Of a stretch of DNA of 32,607 bases, positions 7,702-15,106 are shown one piece after another (within the stretch, counting starts at the first letter, position 1; each line of letters begins with the position of its first letter). This stretch comes from Halosimplex carlsbadense 2-9-1 (GTDB taxonomy: Archaea; Halobacteriota; Halobacteria; Halobacteriales; Haloarculaceae). The stretch spans positions 1 to 32,607 of the forward strand of contig NZ_AOIU01000020.1 of NCBI RefSeq assembly GCF_000337455.1. The letters run 5' to 3'. The notes beneath the pieces are model-generated. The model was not told where the DNA came from and made no database searches. It was given only the letters and a program-made list of their open reading frames with translations. Both the position numbers and the translations under genes were made by a program.

Positions 7702-7749
7702 CCCACTTTTGGGTAATGTATTTAACATTCAATATGTTAGTTACATTAC
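7702..7749. promoter_or_regulatory. Promoter with 37-bp nested operator
   Basis: Two inverted repeats share one centre at 7731: outer arms GTAATGTA (7713-7720) and TACATTAC (7742-7749), inner arms TAACAT (7723-7728) and ATGTTA (7734-7739). The TATA-like TTTAAC at 7721-7726 lies inside. Upstream, CCCACTTTTGGG (7702-7713) resembles the first half of the repeated promoter block. A protein bound here would cover the whole core promoter of the gene at 7753. Confidence 0.65.
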
Positions 7750-7752
7750 GTG

Positions 7753-8598
7753 ATGAAGAACCAATACGAAATCGTCACCAAGTCCGAACAGTCAGTCCAC
7801 ACCGATACCGCGACGCTCACCCCGGCCGTGCTGCGCACGGGCGGCGTCGTGGTGCTGTACACCCCCGATGACGGTGAAGACGAAATCCGCGGTGAGTTCG
7901 ACGCCGACGCTGGAGAAGTCACTCTCGAGGATGGATCCACGGTCGAGCTGGACGACCGGGTTGCCAGCGTCCTCGAACAGCACGTCGAAAACATCCACGG
8001 AATCGCCGTCAATCACCGACTCTGGAATAACCGCCTTAACGTCTACCTTGACGACGGGGAGATGCAGACCGTGACTCACTTCCGCCAGCACCTCCCGGGC
8101 GAACTGGCCATCGGTGACCAACTCGAAGGCATCGAGCCAGAGGAGGAATGGGACGGGAATATCCCGTGGTACGACGCACTGGCGCACGTCGACGCGGACA
8201 CCCGAATGGACGTTCTCCGGGCGCGTGCGGCAGCGATTACGGAGTACGACGCCGCGTTGAACACACCGATCGCGTCGCCGTGGGTCGACGTCGATGTCGA
8301 CGAAGTGACGGAGGATAGTAACCGCGTGGAAGCCACCGGCCAGTTCGAGTACAATTCCAACGGGCAGTTCGACGGGTTCAGTGGAGAGTGGCGGGTCGTG
8401 TGGACGCCCCTGCACGGGTTCCGCGTTGCGGACGTGGATCCGACGTACCCGCCCCGGCAGGTCTGGTACGCCCTGTATCAGGAGCTGACCGGGAACCACC
8501 AACAGGACGTCGGCCGTCATCCGGACTGGCCCGAATGGGCTGATTACAGCGATTACGACAGTCGTGCGTCGCGCGGCCTGCTCACCGGCCTCTTCTAA
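7753..8598 (+). CDS. Orphan protein under a palindromic operator
   Basis: A 281-residue soluble acidic protein that is not recognised. A GTG at 7750 directly precedes the ATG at 7753, and I prefer the ATG. The middle part is rich in Trp and Tyr (WDGNIPWYDALAHVD; WPEWADYSDYD near the end), which suggests a compact folded domain rather than a disordered tail. No catalytic motif or membrane helix is evident. The gene follows the first TFB-like gene by about 80 nt and has its own heavily dyadic promoter, implying tight separate regulation, possibly by its own product or by a neighbour. Confidence 0.75.
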   Translation: MKNQYEIVTKSEQSVHTDTATLTPAVLRTGGVVVLYTPDDGEDEIRGEFDADAGEVTLEDGSTVELDDRVASVLEQHVENIHGIAVNHRLWNNRLNVYLDDGEMQTVTHFRQHLPGELAIGDQLEGIEPEEEWDGNIPWYDALAHVDADTRMDVLRARAAAITEYDAALNTPIASPWVDVDVDEVTEDSNRVEATGQFEYNSNGQFDGFSGEWRVVWTPLHGFRVADVDPTYPPRQVWYALYQELTGNHQQDVGRHPDWPEWADYSDYDSRASRGLLTGLF

Positions 8599-8661
8599 GC
8601 ATTTTATCGTGTTCGACGCCGGTGCCGTCCCCGGTTGAACTCTAGAAAATGTCAAAAGTCC

Positions 8662-8788
8662 AAGTTTTTACAGGGGTGGGGATACATACCTGTAGGTAAG
8701 GAAGCGCGGTGGTCGCCTGTAGAAAGGCCGCGTGATAGGGGTGCTAAGGACACGCGACCGCGCTTGCCCCCTTGAAAGTGAGCAAGCA
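8662..8788 (+). promoter_or_regulatory. Switch-like structured leader of the 8789 gene
   Basis: A TATA-like gtttttacag near 8663-8672 predicts a transcript from about 8690, giving a leader of about 100 nt. One stem pairs AAGCGC (8702-8707) and GGTCGC (8711-8716) with GCGACC (8754-8759) and GCGCTT (8760-8765), 12 bp with a 3-nt bulge. A second stem, GCTTGC (8762-8767) with GCAAGC (8782-8787), ends one base before the ATG. The two stems share bases 8762-8765, so they are mutually exclusive. That is the logic of a riboswitch or attenuator. No known riboswitch class is recognised. Confidence 0.5.
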
Positions 8789-8980
8789 ATGTCAACGCAG
8801 AACGCCCACGCTGATGAAGGCAACGTTACGCTAACCAACTTTATCACCACCGACGACACGGCGTGCGACCGGGACTGGTGCCCCGGCCCCCGCGAAACGG
8901 CGGACGACCCGCTGCCCTGTTTCGACTGCTACCACGTCCTCGAGGAAGAGGCACGGGAGCAGTACGACTGCCGTCACTAA
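8789..8980 (+). CDS. Small cysteine-rich zinc-binding protein
   Basis: A 63-residue protein with Cys26, Cys31, Cys44, Cys47, Cys61 and His63, enough ligands for one zinc site (CFDC plus an upstream Cys pair) with spares. Small haloarchaeal zinc-finger proteins of this size are abundant and often regulatory, but this one matches no subfamily I can name. I use the ATG at 8789. An in-frame upstream extension to 8732 would run through the structured leader. The stop codon overlaps the stop of the convergent minus-strand gene by four bases. Confidence 0.7.
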   Translation: MSTQNAHADEGNVTLTNFITTDDTACDRDWCPGPRETADDPLPCFDCYHVLEEEAREQYDCRH

Positions 8981-9312
8981 TCCCGCCCGGCCCCGGAGTT
9001 GTTCCGGTCACCCGGCGGGAGGTCTTCCTGCCATCGCTCTAATGCTTTCGAGGCGCGTGGAAGGACGTCCAGCACCGCCGATGCGTGTTTAATCGTGGTG
9101 AGGTCGTCCGTGTCCCGGATCACGGTAGCTAGGAGTCGGTTGAGGTCGGCTACTGTTCGACGTCCGTTGATGTACGTGGGGTGAGGATCGTTCTCGACGT
9201 CGCGCGTCAGGCGGCGAAGTTCGAGGTGAGCGCGTTCGAGCGTGTCGTCGTCCATTTCGGAGAGTAGTTCGTTGATCTCCCGTCGGTCGTCTGTGTCAAC
9301 ACCGTCACCCAT
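8977..9312 (-). CDS. Helical acidic protein, unknown function
   Basis: A 111-residue helical protein rich in Asp, Arg and Leu, from the ATG at 9312. The reverse strand has gggtttaatgagg with its TATA centre about 31 nt upstream, consistent with a leaderless start. The nine residues of the longer frame from 9339 would lie upstream of the predicted mRNA start. No motif is recognised. It is convergent with the small zinc-binding gene, and the two stop codons overlap. Confidence 0.65.
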   Translation of the reverse strand: MGDGVDTDDRREINELLSEMDDDTLERAHLELRRLTRDVENDPHPTYINGRRTVADLNRLLATVIRDTDDLTTIKHASAVLDVLPRASKALERWQEDLPPGDRNNSGAGRD

Positions 9313-9543
9313 ACAGCACGCGTAGAGACTATCCCTCATTAAACCCGTTCACCACCGTTAAGGCTTGTATAGGGCATTTTCGCCCGTTTCGGGATAGTTT
9401 TACGGAGATGCCAGACGTGGGTTTGAGTGCCCCGGTCACGGGGTCAGGGCTTAGGTGGAGTTATCGCTGACGTCCCGCTCTTGATTCAGGGCGGGTTTCC
9501 GTATTCTTCTGGGCACCCCGGAGTCGCTACACGCTTTTCCGTG

Positions 9544-9555
9544 TTGAATGAAAAC
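9544..9555 (+). repeat. TTGAATGAAAAC repeat, copy 1
   Basis: TTGAATGAAAAC lies just before the ATG at 9574. The inverse sequence occurs at 11194-11206 and 11252-11264, beyond the other end of the ATPase/partner operon. The three copies bracket the 9.57-11.1 kb genes. Confidence 0.5.
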
Positions 9556-9573
9556 ATAACTATACCTACAAGT

Positions 9574-9822
9574 ATGGGACTGAACGAACGCATCCAGAAC
9601 AAGACGATTGGCGACCTCCTCTGGTGGGTCACCATCTCGACCACGGGGAGTCTGACCGCGTACCAGACCGCGCAGGGCTGGCCCGACGCCCTTACCGTCG
9701 TCGCGACGCCGTTCATGGCGCTGGTATTGGCGGGTATCGTGTGGTTCGTCCTCCCGATCCTCTTCCGCCTGCTCCGTGGATTTGTGGCGTTTCTGGCACC
9801 GGGATACGGCAAGCGGAAGTAG
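9574..9822 (+). CDS. Small two-helix membrane protein
   Basis: An 82-residue protein. A short amphipathic N-terminus (MGLNERIQNKTIGDLLWW) leads into hydrophobic segments at about 17-35 and 42-72, ending in a basic tail (GYGKRK). It is predicted to be in the cytoplasmic membrane with a positive cytoplasmic end. The ATG at 9574 follows an AT-rich promoter (aaaacataactatacc). The frame is open upstream, but those residues lack coding character. It converges on the minus-strand gene ending at 9823 with no gap at all. Function unknown. Confidence 0.7.
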   Translation: MGLNERIQNKTIGDLLWWVTISTTGSLTAYQTAQGWPDALTVVATPFMALVLAGIVWFVLPILFRLLRGFVAFLAPGYGKRK

Positions 9823-10158
9823 TCAGTATTCGCGGTCGATCTCCAACTTCCGCATCGCCCTCTCGAACACTTCGGGATGACGGCGGGCTAAGTCCTCGAG
9901 GTGGTTCCGGATCGATTGGGCGGGATCGACGTCGACGTCGTCGGCCTTCTTCAGTTCGCTGTAGAACTGGTTCATCTCCTCCGTGACCGCGATCCCGATC
10001 GTGTGGTCACGCTGCCCGCGTGTATCCAGCTGGTCGTAGTACTGGTCGACGTCGAACCCGCCATCGCCGTTATCCGGGCCGTCCGGCGTGTCTTCGTCGT
10101 GTTCCTGTTCTTCCGCTGCTTCATCCATCGCGTCGCTGAAGGGATTGCTCTCACTCAT
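9823..10158 (-). CDS. Small partner of the AAA+ ATPase (possible DNA-binding)
   Basis: A 111-residue protein. The first 50 residues are acidic and probably disordered. The remainder (DHTIGIAVTEEMNQFYSEL, then a helix pair to the C-terminus) has the strand-helix-helix order of ribbon-helix-helix regulators, though it is not a certain match. It starts 14 nt after the stop of the ATPase gene at 10173 on the same strand, so the two form an operon. ATPase plus small DNA-binding partner is the usual layout of plasmid segregation or replication-control modules, which is the inference here. Confidence 0.65.
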   Translation of the reverse strand: MSESNPFSDAMDEAAEEQEHDEDTPDGPDNGDGGFDVDQYYDQLDTRGQRDHTIGIAVTEEMNQFYSELKKADDVDVDPAQSIRNHLEDLARRHPEVFERAMRKLEIDREY

Positions 10159-10172
10159 TCTTAATCATAACC

Positions 10173-11105
10173 TCAAGCATACGTTCGGATCGTCTCTGCC
10201 GTGATCTCCACACCGTCACCGTCCGCGTACTGTTCGACGCCGGCGCGGAATGCGTGGAAGCACTCCTGCCGGGTGGAGCGGGGTGTTCCGTCACTGCGCT
10301 CCACGATTGCCTCGACCGCACCGCTAGTGAACGGATCAATCGGGTAGCCGTCATCGTACTCCTCTCCCCGTGCCCACGACAGCCACCGACCGACCAGTTC
10401 CGCAGTCTCCGGGTACGTGAACCGCTCCAACTCCCTGTCCTTGGCGATGAACCGCGTCGCCAACGTTTCGCGGAGCTCCTCCAACCGCTCTGATGCCCGT
10501 GGCGTGCCGAACAGGAACAGCAGGAAGGTGGGTTCGCCGTCCCCTAAGTCCCCGATCGCTTGGAGGCCGCTGAGGAGTTCGCGGAACGTCCGCGTGTTCG
10601 ACGCGACATCTTCGAGCTGGTCAATCTGGACGATGCAACACATCCCCTCCGCCTCCAACTGGTCGCTCACGTCCTCGAGGACGCTGAGGACGTCGTCCGT
10701 CGCGTGAGGGTAGGTGTCGGGTACGTCGACGGCGTCCGCTTCTTGGAGTTCGTCGAGGACGCGTACGTACAGCCGTCGCGTCGTGATGTCCGCAATCTCA
10801 CGGATCCGCGCAACCGCGAAATCGTCGCTGGCCCCGCCGCTTTGGAGGCTGTCGTACACTAGGTCGCGGAAATGACTCTTCCCGCTGCCGGGTTCGTCCG
10901 TGATAGAGACGTGCCCGCTACGATTGATGAAGTGCGATGCGACCTCTTTCAGGAGGTCTTGATTCACGCGCACCGACACCTGTGCCGACGGGAGGCTTTC
11001 GCTGGCGAACGGCGTCCGTCCGTCCCGGAGGCCGATCTGCTGGCCGTACTCTTGTTGTGCGGCGTCCACTTTTTCGAGGGCTGCCGCGAATTGGTCGTCG
11101 CTCAT
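10173..11105 (-). CDS. AAA+ ATPase, Orc1/Cdc6-like core without winged helix
   Basis: A 310-residue P-loop ATPase. Walker A is EPGSGKSHF (71-79). The Walker B position is CCIVQIDQLEDV (156-167), ending in Asp-Gln rather than Asp-Glu. A sensor-like strand FLLFLFGTPR follows (194-203), and DGTPRSTRQECFHAF near the C-terminus looks like the sensor-2 lid of Orc1/Cdc6 proteins. The protein stops right after the lid, so it lacks the C-terminal winged helix of true initiators. DNA contact may come from the small downstream partner. The reverse strand has a TATA-like tcttaag about 32 nt before the ATG at 11105. Replication, partition or transposition-helper roles are all possible. Confidence 0.75.
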   Translation of the reverse strand: MSDDQFAAALEKVDAAQQEYGQQIGLRDGRTPFASESLPSAQVSVRVNQDLLKEVASHFINRSGHVSITDEPGSGKSHFRDLVYDSLQSGGASDDFAVARIREIADITTRRLYVRVLDELQEADAVDVPDTYPHATDDVLSVLEDVSDQLEAEGMCCIVQIDQLEDVASNTRTFRELLSGLQAIGDLGDGEPTFLLFLFGTPRASERLEELRETLATRFIAKDRELERFTYPETAELVGRWLSWARGEEYDDGYPIDPFTSGAVEAIVERSDGTPRSTRQECFHAFRAGVEQYADGDGVEITAETIRTYA

Positions 11106-11311
11106 TCACACAGGCTACCTATTCATAGCCATATTCTTAAGATTATGCACGACGTTCGTCTGACACCACCGGGTTCACCGGAACCGGCGGAGATGGTTTT
11201 CATTCACGACCCGGTCAGTCGTGGCGTATCGGATGTCGGTTCGCCGTACGGTGGTTTTCATTCAAGAGACGGGGTGTGTTTTCATCGGAACCGACGGGGG
11301 TGGGGCCAACC
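11106..11311. promoter_or_regulatory. Divergent region with TGGTTTTCATTCA repeats
   Basis: Between the ATPase (minus) and the operon starting at 11357 (plus). It holds an AT-rich near-palindrome around 11130-11145 (the ATPase promoter), two exact copies of TGGTTTTCATTCA (11194-11206 and 11252-11264) and a shorter TGTTTTCAT (11277-11285). These are inverse copies of the element at 9544. They could be binding sites for the ATPase/partner pair. Confidence 0.55.
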
Positions 11312-11357
11312 TCTTACCAAACTTTGAAGGAAACGGGCTTCGACGTGTTTGGTAAGA
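11312..11357. promoter_or_regulatory. TCTTACCAAAC / GTTTGGTAAGA inverted repeat
   Basis: Perfect 11-bp inverted arms at 11312-11322 and 11347-11357 with a 24-bp spacer. The last base of the right arm is the A of the ATG at 11357. It is the best copy of an element found five times in this face-to-face form. Binding here would control the operon that encodes TFB-like protein 2. Confidence 0.7.
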
Positions 11358-11764
11358 TGACGGGCGGCCCCGACCCTGACCCGGACGCCACCGCCGAACA
11401 GCACGCGGACGCGGAGCAATCCCCGGTCGCAGGGGAGTTCGACGACCCCAGCGAACACATCCCGCAGTACATCCTCGACGGGCTGGACAGGCAAGACGTC
11501 CGCAGCCTCGAAGCCATCATCCAGTACAGCCGGGAGCGGATCGAAGAGTTGCAGGCGGAAATCAACGAAGAGGAACTGGCCGACGACGATGAGGAAGTCG
11601 TCGACGTCGACGTAGAGGCGTCACCCGGCTGGACACGTGTCGTCAAGAAGGTGCCCTGTGGGAAGGATTGTGGCGGCTGCCCGCACGGCCCTTACGTCTA
11701 TATGGTCAAACGCACCGGCGACGGCCTCACGTGGGACTACCGCGGCAGAGCAGACGAACGATGA
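11357..11764 (+). CDS. Coiled-coil protein with CGKxCxxCPHGPY zinc motif (DUF6788-like)
   Basis: A 135-residue protein. The acidic N-terminus is followed by a helix with coiled-coil character (about 45-75). The C-terminal domain carries PCGKDCGGCPHGPYVYMVKR (Cys101, Cys105, Cys108, His110). The CGK-x-C-x-x-C-x-HGPY-x-Y signature resembles DUF6788-type small domains common on archaeal mobile DNA. Zinc and nucleic-acid binding are likely but unproven. The ATG at 11357 abuts the GTTTGGTAAG arm. The stop overlaps the next start as ATGA (11761-11764), so it is translationally coupled to TFB-like protein 2 and the two may act together. Confidence 0.75.
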   Translation: MTGGPDPDPDATAEQHADAEQSPVAGEFDDPSEHIPQYILDGLDRQDVRSLEAIIQYSRERIEELQAEINEEELADDDEEVVDVDVEASPGWTRVVKKVPCGKDCGGCPHGPYVYMVKRTGDGLTWDYRGRADER

Positions 11765-12663
11765 CGACCGATCCCGTCACCACCATCGGTGACGTCCACG
11801 ACCGGGCGGCGGACGCTGGCGTGACCATCTCCACGGACGCGGTAGAGCACGCCCACGACCTGTACACTACGCTACAGTCCCAGTGGGTGGACGGTGAAGC
11901 CCGCCACGTCCCGCACGACCCCGACACGCTGGCCGCGTGCCTGTACGCCGGCATACGGTCAGAAGGTGACGCGATCGCTGCGGGAGAGTTCGCGGACGCG
12001 GTCGGGGTGGCCGTGGGCGATCTCCTCAGCCGGGTGAACGCGATCGCGGGCGTGGTGGACACGCCTGTTTCCCGCCTCGACCCGGAGGCATTCCTCGAAC
12101 GGTACTGTGAACAACTCCGCGTGAGTCCGGGCGTCGCCGGGCTGGCGTACGACCTACTCGAACGCGGGCGTGAATCAGGGGCGATAGTCAACAGGACACC
12201 GCGTGTGGCAGCTGCCGCTGCGCTGTACGCCGCAATTCGGGAACAGGACGCCGGGATCCGCCGCCGGGATGTGGAGGACGTGGCCGGTGTCAGCGGGCCC
12301 GCACTCCGTGATGCCTACGTGGACATCGAGGAGGCAGCGGACATCCACACGACGGAGAAGGAACGCACCCCAGCAACCGTGGAATCCGTGCGGCAGAACG
12401 TTGAACAAATCCACGACCAGCTCCGTGAACAGGGCGTGCCAGCGGTCGCGTTCGACCGGGCCGTCGACGTCCTCGAGGAGGACACGTCGTGGTTCCGTGG
12501 GTTACAGGCGGCAACTGCGGCGGCGGCCCTCTACTACTACGCCTGCAAGGCCGTCCGCGTGGACGTGTCGCAGGAAGAGGTGGCGGACGCCGCCGGCGTG
12601 AGTACGCAATCGATCTGGACGAATCGGGAGCGGGTGCCGTTCGCGGTGGGCGACAGCGGTTGA
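11761..12663 (+). CDS. TFB-core-like protein 2 (three cyclin-type repeats, no zinc ribbon)
   Basis: A 300-residue protein. Repeat 1 spans about 25-97 (LAACLYAGIRSEGDAI). Repeat 2 spans 110-190 and is an excellent TFB match: FLERYCEQLRVSPGVAGLAY, then TPRVAAAAALYAAI, then RRRDVEDVAGVSGPALRDAY. Repeat 3 spans 207-292 with AAAALYYYACKAV and VSQEEVADAAGVSTQSI. TFB has two repeats after an N-terminal zinc ribbon; here the ribbon and B-reader are missing and a third repeat is added at the C-terminus. The tail RERVPF is shared with the paralogue at 13688. It is coupled by ATGA to the zinc-motif gene upstream, which might supply the missing metal domain in trans. Confidence 0.82.
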   Translation: MTTDPVTTIGDVHDRAADAGVTISTDAVEHAHDLYTTLQSQWVDGEARHVPHDPDTLAACLYAGIRSEGDAIAAGEFADAVGVAVGDLLSRVNAIAGVVDTPVSRLDPEAFLERYCEQLRVSPGVAGLAYDLLERGRESGAIVNRTPRVAAAAALYAAIREQDAGIRRRDVEDVAGVSGPALRDAYVDIEEAADIHTTEKERTPATVESVRQNVEQIHDQLREQGVPAVAFDRAVDVLEEDTSWFRGLQAATAAAALYYYACKAVRVDVSQEEVADAAGVSTQSIWTNRERVPFAVGDSG

Positions 12664-12737
12664 CCAGCACTGGCAGCGGCCGGTCGGGCCACCACCCATA
12701 GGTCAATTCTTTTACATATAGGATTCATTATATTTCG

Positions 12738-13292
12738 ATGATGGCAACGCTATCCGATTACACGTTCACCGACACAGACGGAGCAGGCGCGATGCTGATG
12801 GAGACGACGTCCGATCTCGAAGTAATCAACGACCCCGGTCGCGAATGGGTGTTCTACCGCGTCATCGAAAACGAACCCACCGACGACGGCATCCCGATCA
12901 CCACGCCCGACCCCATCCAATCCGACGTGATCGAGGTGATCGAAGACGACGGCCCGCGGTACGTGCCCGTCCACGGTCTATGCGAAGTTCCGGTACTGGC
13001 CGCCACCGTCGGCGGAGCGCGGGAGACGTACGCATTCGGCCATCGCCCCCGGCCGTCCGGCGTACCCCGCATCCAAAACAAGACCACCGGTGCCGGGCCG
13101 GCCCAGCGTGCTGAACAGCTGGCCGCGTTCCCCGACGACGTCCCAGCTGATACCGTCGAAGAGTACCAGCTGGCGAACGGGTACCGCGTGTTCAACGTGA
13201 ACGGAAAGTGGACGGCGGTCGGTAAGCAGTCCGGGCAGCCTGTTCCCCTCGACCACGTCGTCCTCACCACACCGTGGGACGGATTCCTCTGA
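12738..13292 (+). CDS. Orphan acidic protein
   Basis: A 184-residue soluble acidic protein with predicted beta-rich character (EWVFYRVIENE, RYVPVHGL, ETYAFGHR, NGYRVFNVNGKWTAVG). The frame starts with two adjacent ATGs (12738 and 12741). The upstream attcttttacatatagg gives a TATA region at about -25 to -30. No family is recognised. The strand-rich pattern with Tyr/Arg alternation is reminiscent of the genes at 17776, 19252 and 31894, but relatedness is not shown. It follows TFB-like protein 2 by 74 nt and has its own promoter. Confidence 0.75.
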   Translation: MMATLSDYTFTDTDGAGAMLMETTSDLEVINDPGREWVFYRVIENEPTDDGIPITTPDPIQSDVIEVIEDDGPRYVPVHGLCEVPVLAATVGGARETYAFGHRPRPSGVPRIQNKTTGAGPAQRAEQLAAFPDDVPADTVEEYQLANGYRVFNVNGKWTAVGKQSGQPVPLDHVVLTTPWDGFL

Positions 13293-13638
13293 CCCCCGCG
13301 GTCGATACGTCTAAAACCAGTCCCGCGTGTACGATCGCGTGCAGCACCCGAATGGGTTCGCGGGTGCTGACCGGCCGTCGGGTGCGGCCATCACACGCTT
13401 CTCTGTATCTGCAGGCCGTGGTAGTGAGGGGTCTACTGTACGTGAAAAGTGGAAGAGAAGCACTCCGGGGGACGGCCCCCGACTGTCCTGACCCTGACAG
13501 CTACGCACGCTCCCTGACCGGGAACGCATCTGTTTCTAATCTGTCAAGATAGTTAAGGTATTCCCGACAATACCCGTGAGAAGACGTGCAAACCGTCTTT
13601 CCGGCGGGAACAGTAGTTTTTTAAGTCCGCACTATACA
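13293..13638. other. Gene-free region with hairpins
   Basis: About 345 nt between stop 13292 and the promoter block at 13639. An open frame of 92 codons across it has non-haloarchaeal composition and is rejected. It contains a GC hairpin, CGGGGG (13466-13471)/CCCCCG (13476-13481) with a 4-nt loop. A longer-range pairing of GCTTCTCT (13397-13404) with AGAGAAGC (13454-13461) is also possible. A T-tract (tagttttttaag) lies near 13613-13624. It may hold a small RNA or terminator for the upstream gene. Confidence 0.45.
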
Positions 13639-13661
13639 CCCACTTTCGATAAAGGTTTAAA
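13639..13661 (+). promoter_or_regulatory. Repeated promoter block, copy B (TFB-like gene 3)
   Basis: CCCACTTTCGAT, then AAAGG, then TTTAAA (TATA box 13656-13661). The first 22 bases are identical to copy E at 31340. The box lies 27-32 nt before the ATG at 13688, as for a leaderless transcript. One of the TFB-like factors is thus itself under this promoter class. Confidence 0.75.
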
Positions 13662-13687
13662 TATCGACGTGGCGTAGTTCCCGTTAG

Positions 13688-14566
13688 ATGAGTGAGAGTA
13701 CGCTTCACGACACGATCCAGACGATCCGGGACGCCGACGTCCCCGTTAGCGACGCCGACGCCGAAGCCGCCGCAGAGATCTACGACCAGCTCGAAGACAC
13801 CATCACCGATCCCGACCAGTTGAAGCTCCCCGACCAGCCGGAGACGTACGCGGCGGTCGTGTTCGCCGCCGTTAGAGCGACCGGCAGTCCGATCGCCGCC
13901 CGCGAAATCGCGGACGTAGTCGACGTGGATACCGGCCGCTTGTTCCGGCTGGCTGACCGCGTCGTCGATCGCGTCGCCATCGACGTCCAGCTCCGGGACG
14001 CGCACGCCTTCATCGACCGGTTTGGGGACGCCCTTGACGCCGAAGACCACGTCACTGCACGGGCGCACGCCCTATACGACAACGCACCGGACGCCGTGAA
14101 CGGTCGCGCTCCGCAGGTCGCCGCCGCTGCTGCGCTGTACGCCGCGATCGACGAACTCTCCGCTCCCATCAAGCAGGGCGATGTCGTCGATGCGGCCGAC
14201 GTCAGCAGCCCGCCCGTGTCGGCCCTGTACACGGACATCCAAGCAGAGGCCGGTGTCACGTCGGAGGACAAGCGGGAGCAGCGCCGGGAAAGCATTCGCG
14301 ACCTGATGGAGCGGATCCACGACGACGTCGGGGCTGATAGTGGTCTTGACCGCGCCGAAGACCTCCTCGAGGAACACGGCGTGGAGTGGTCGGAAGAGAT
14401 CGACGTGCGGACGGCCGCCGCCGTCCTGTACTACTACGCGGCGCGCGACGATGGGGCGGTGAGTCAGGCCACGGTCGCGGACGCGGTCGGGATTAACCCG
14501 ACGGTCATCGGGCGGCATCGCGACCGGGTTCCGTTCGATGTCGACGCCGTGACGGCAGAAGCGTGA
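13688..14566 (+). CDS. TFB-core-like protein 3 (three cyclin-type repeats, no zinc ribbon)
   Basis: A 292-residue paralogue of the 11761 protein. Repeat 1 is about 25-98 (TYAAVVFAAVRATGSPIAAR, then EIADVVDVDTGRLF). Repeat 2 is 106-186 (FIDRFGDALDAEDHVTARAH, then APQVAAAAALYAAIDEL and GDVVDAADVSSPPVSALYTD). Repeat 3 is 200-284 (RTAAAVLYYYAARDDGAVSQ, VADAVGINPTVIGRHRDRVP). The first two repeats align with the core of archaeal TFB; the zinc ribbon and B-reader are absent. Acidic substitutions are frequent. It starts at an ATG preceded by promoter block B and should be transcribed without a leader. It may regulate genes carrying the same block, including itself. Confidence 0.82.
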   Translation: MSESTLHDTIQTIRDADVPVSDADAEAAAEIYDQLEDTITDPDQLKLPDQPETYAAVVFAAVRATGSPIAAREIADVVDVDTGRLFRLADRVVDRVAIDVQLRDAHAFIDRFGDALDAEDHVTARAHALYDNAPDAVNGRAPQVAAAAALYAAIDELSAPIKQGDVVDAADVSSPPVSALYTDIQAEAGVTSEDKREQRRESIRDLMERIHDDVGADSGLDRAEDLLEEHGVEWSEEIDVRTAAAVLYYYAARDDGAVSQATVADAVGINPTVIGRHRDRVPFDVDAVTAEA

Positions 14567-14692
14567 CCAATCTCCGCCCACCGACTTCTCTCTATAACCG
14601 CCAATCCCAGTATCCGGGCGTACACGACCTCAGCACGCCCAGAAAACGACAGGGGTGGATGCTTAACTGGGTGGCGCTCAAACCTGACGGCA

Positions 14693-15040
14693 ATGAGCCA
14701 GCGAATCGAAGCCCCGCCACCCGACACACCGCTGGACGAAATCACGATTCCTGTCGACGCTGAAGACGAAATCTTCGACCGGTTCGACATCGCCGCAGCC
14801 GCTGTGATCGCTCTTGACGATAAGGGCCGCCTCGACGACGCTGGAACGGATCCTCAGTTGATGGCTATGCTGGTAGAATGGGAGAAGGCGAAGCGGCTGG
14901 TGCTAGCGTGGATGAATCAGGAGATGGACGCGGTCGAGGCCGGGGAAATGGGGCCAGAGACGCCGGAACGGGTGAAAGAGCGCCTCCGGAAAATGGATCA
15001 GGTCGACGACCGGATCGACGCCAGCGACGTGGACATCTAA
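14693..15040 (+). CDS. Small acidic helical protein
   Basis: A 115-residue protein with a Pro/Asp-rich start followed by helices (DRFDIAAAAVIALDDKGRLD; WEKAKRLVLAWMNQEMDAVE) and a charged tail. There are no Cys ligands, membrane segments or known motif. Gatgcttaactggg at about 14658-14671 places a TATA centre near -28 of the ATG at 14693. It lies between TFB-like gene 3 and the hairpin-rich region, all on the plus strand. Function unknown. Confidence 0.7.
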   Translation: MSQRIEAPPPDTPLDEITIPVDAEDEIFDRFDIAAAAVIALDDKGRLDDAGTDPQLMAMLVEWEKAKRLVLAWMNQEMDAVEAGEMGPETPERVKERLRKMDQVDDRIDASDVDI

Positions 15041-15106
15041 CCACGCCGACGTTGGCGACACTTGTTTTGGTAGACGGCCGGCTGGCTGTTTGGTAGGTGA
15101 GTGATG

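Noticed and set aside
10173..11105. Naming the ATPase as a genuine Orc1/Cdc6 initiator
   Set aside because: It is only 310 residues, ends after the lid and lacks the winged-helix domain; the Walker B acid is followed by Gln. Only a core resemblance is supported.
13274..13552. 92-codon plus-strand frame after the 12738 gene
   Set aside because: It overlaps the previous gene's end, has basic/Cys-rich non-haloarchaeal composition and no promoter; the region is better read as non-coding with hairpins.
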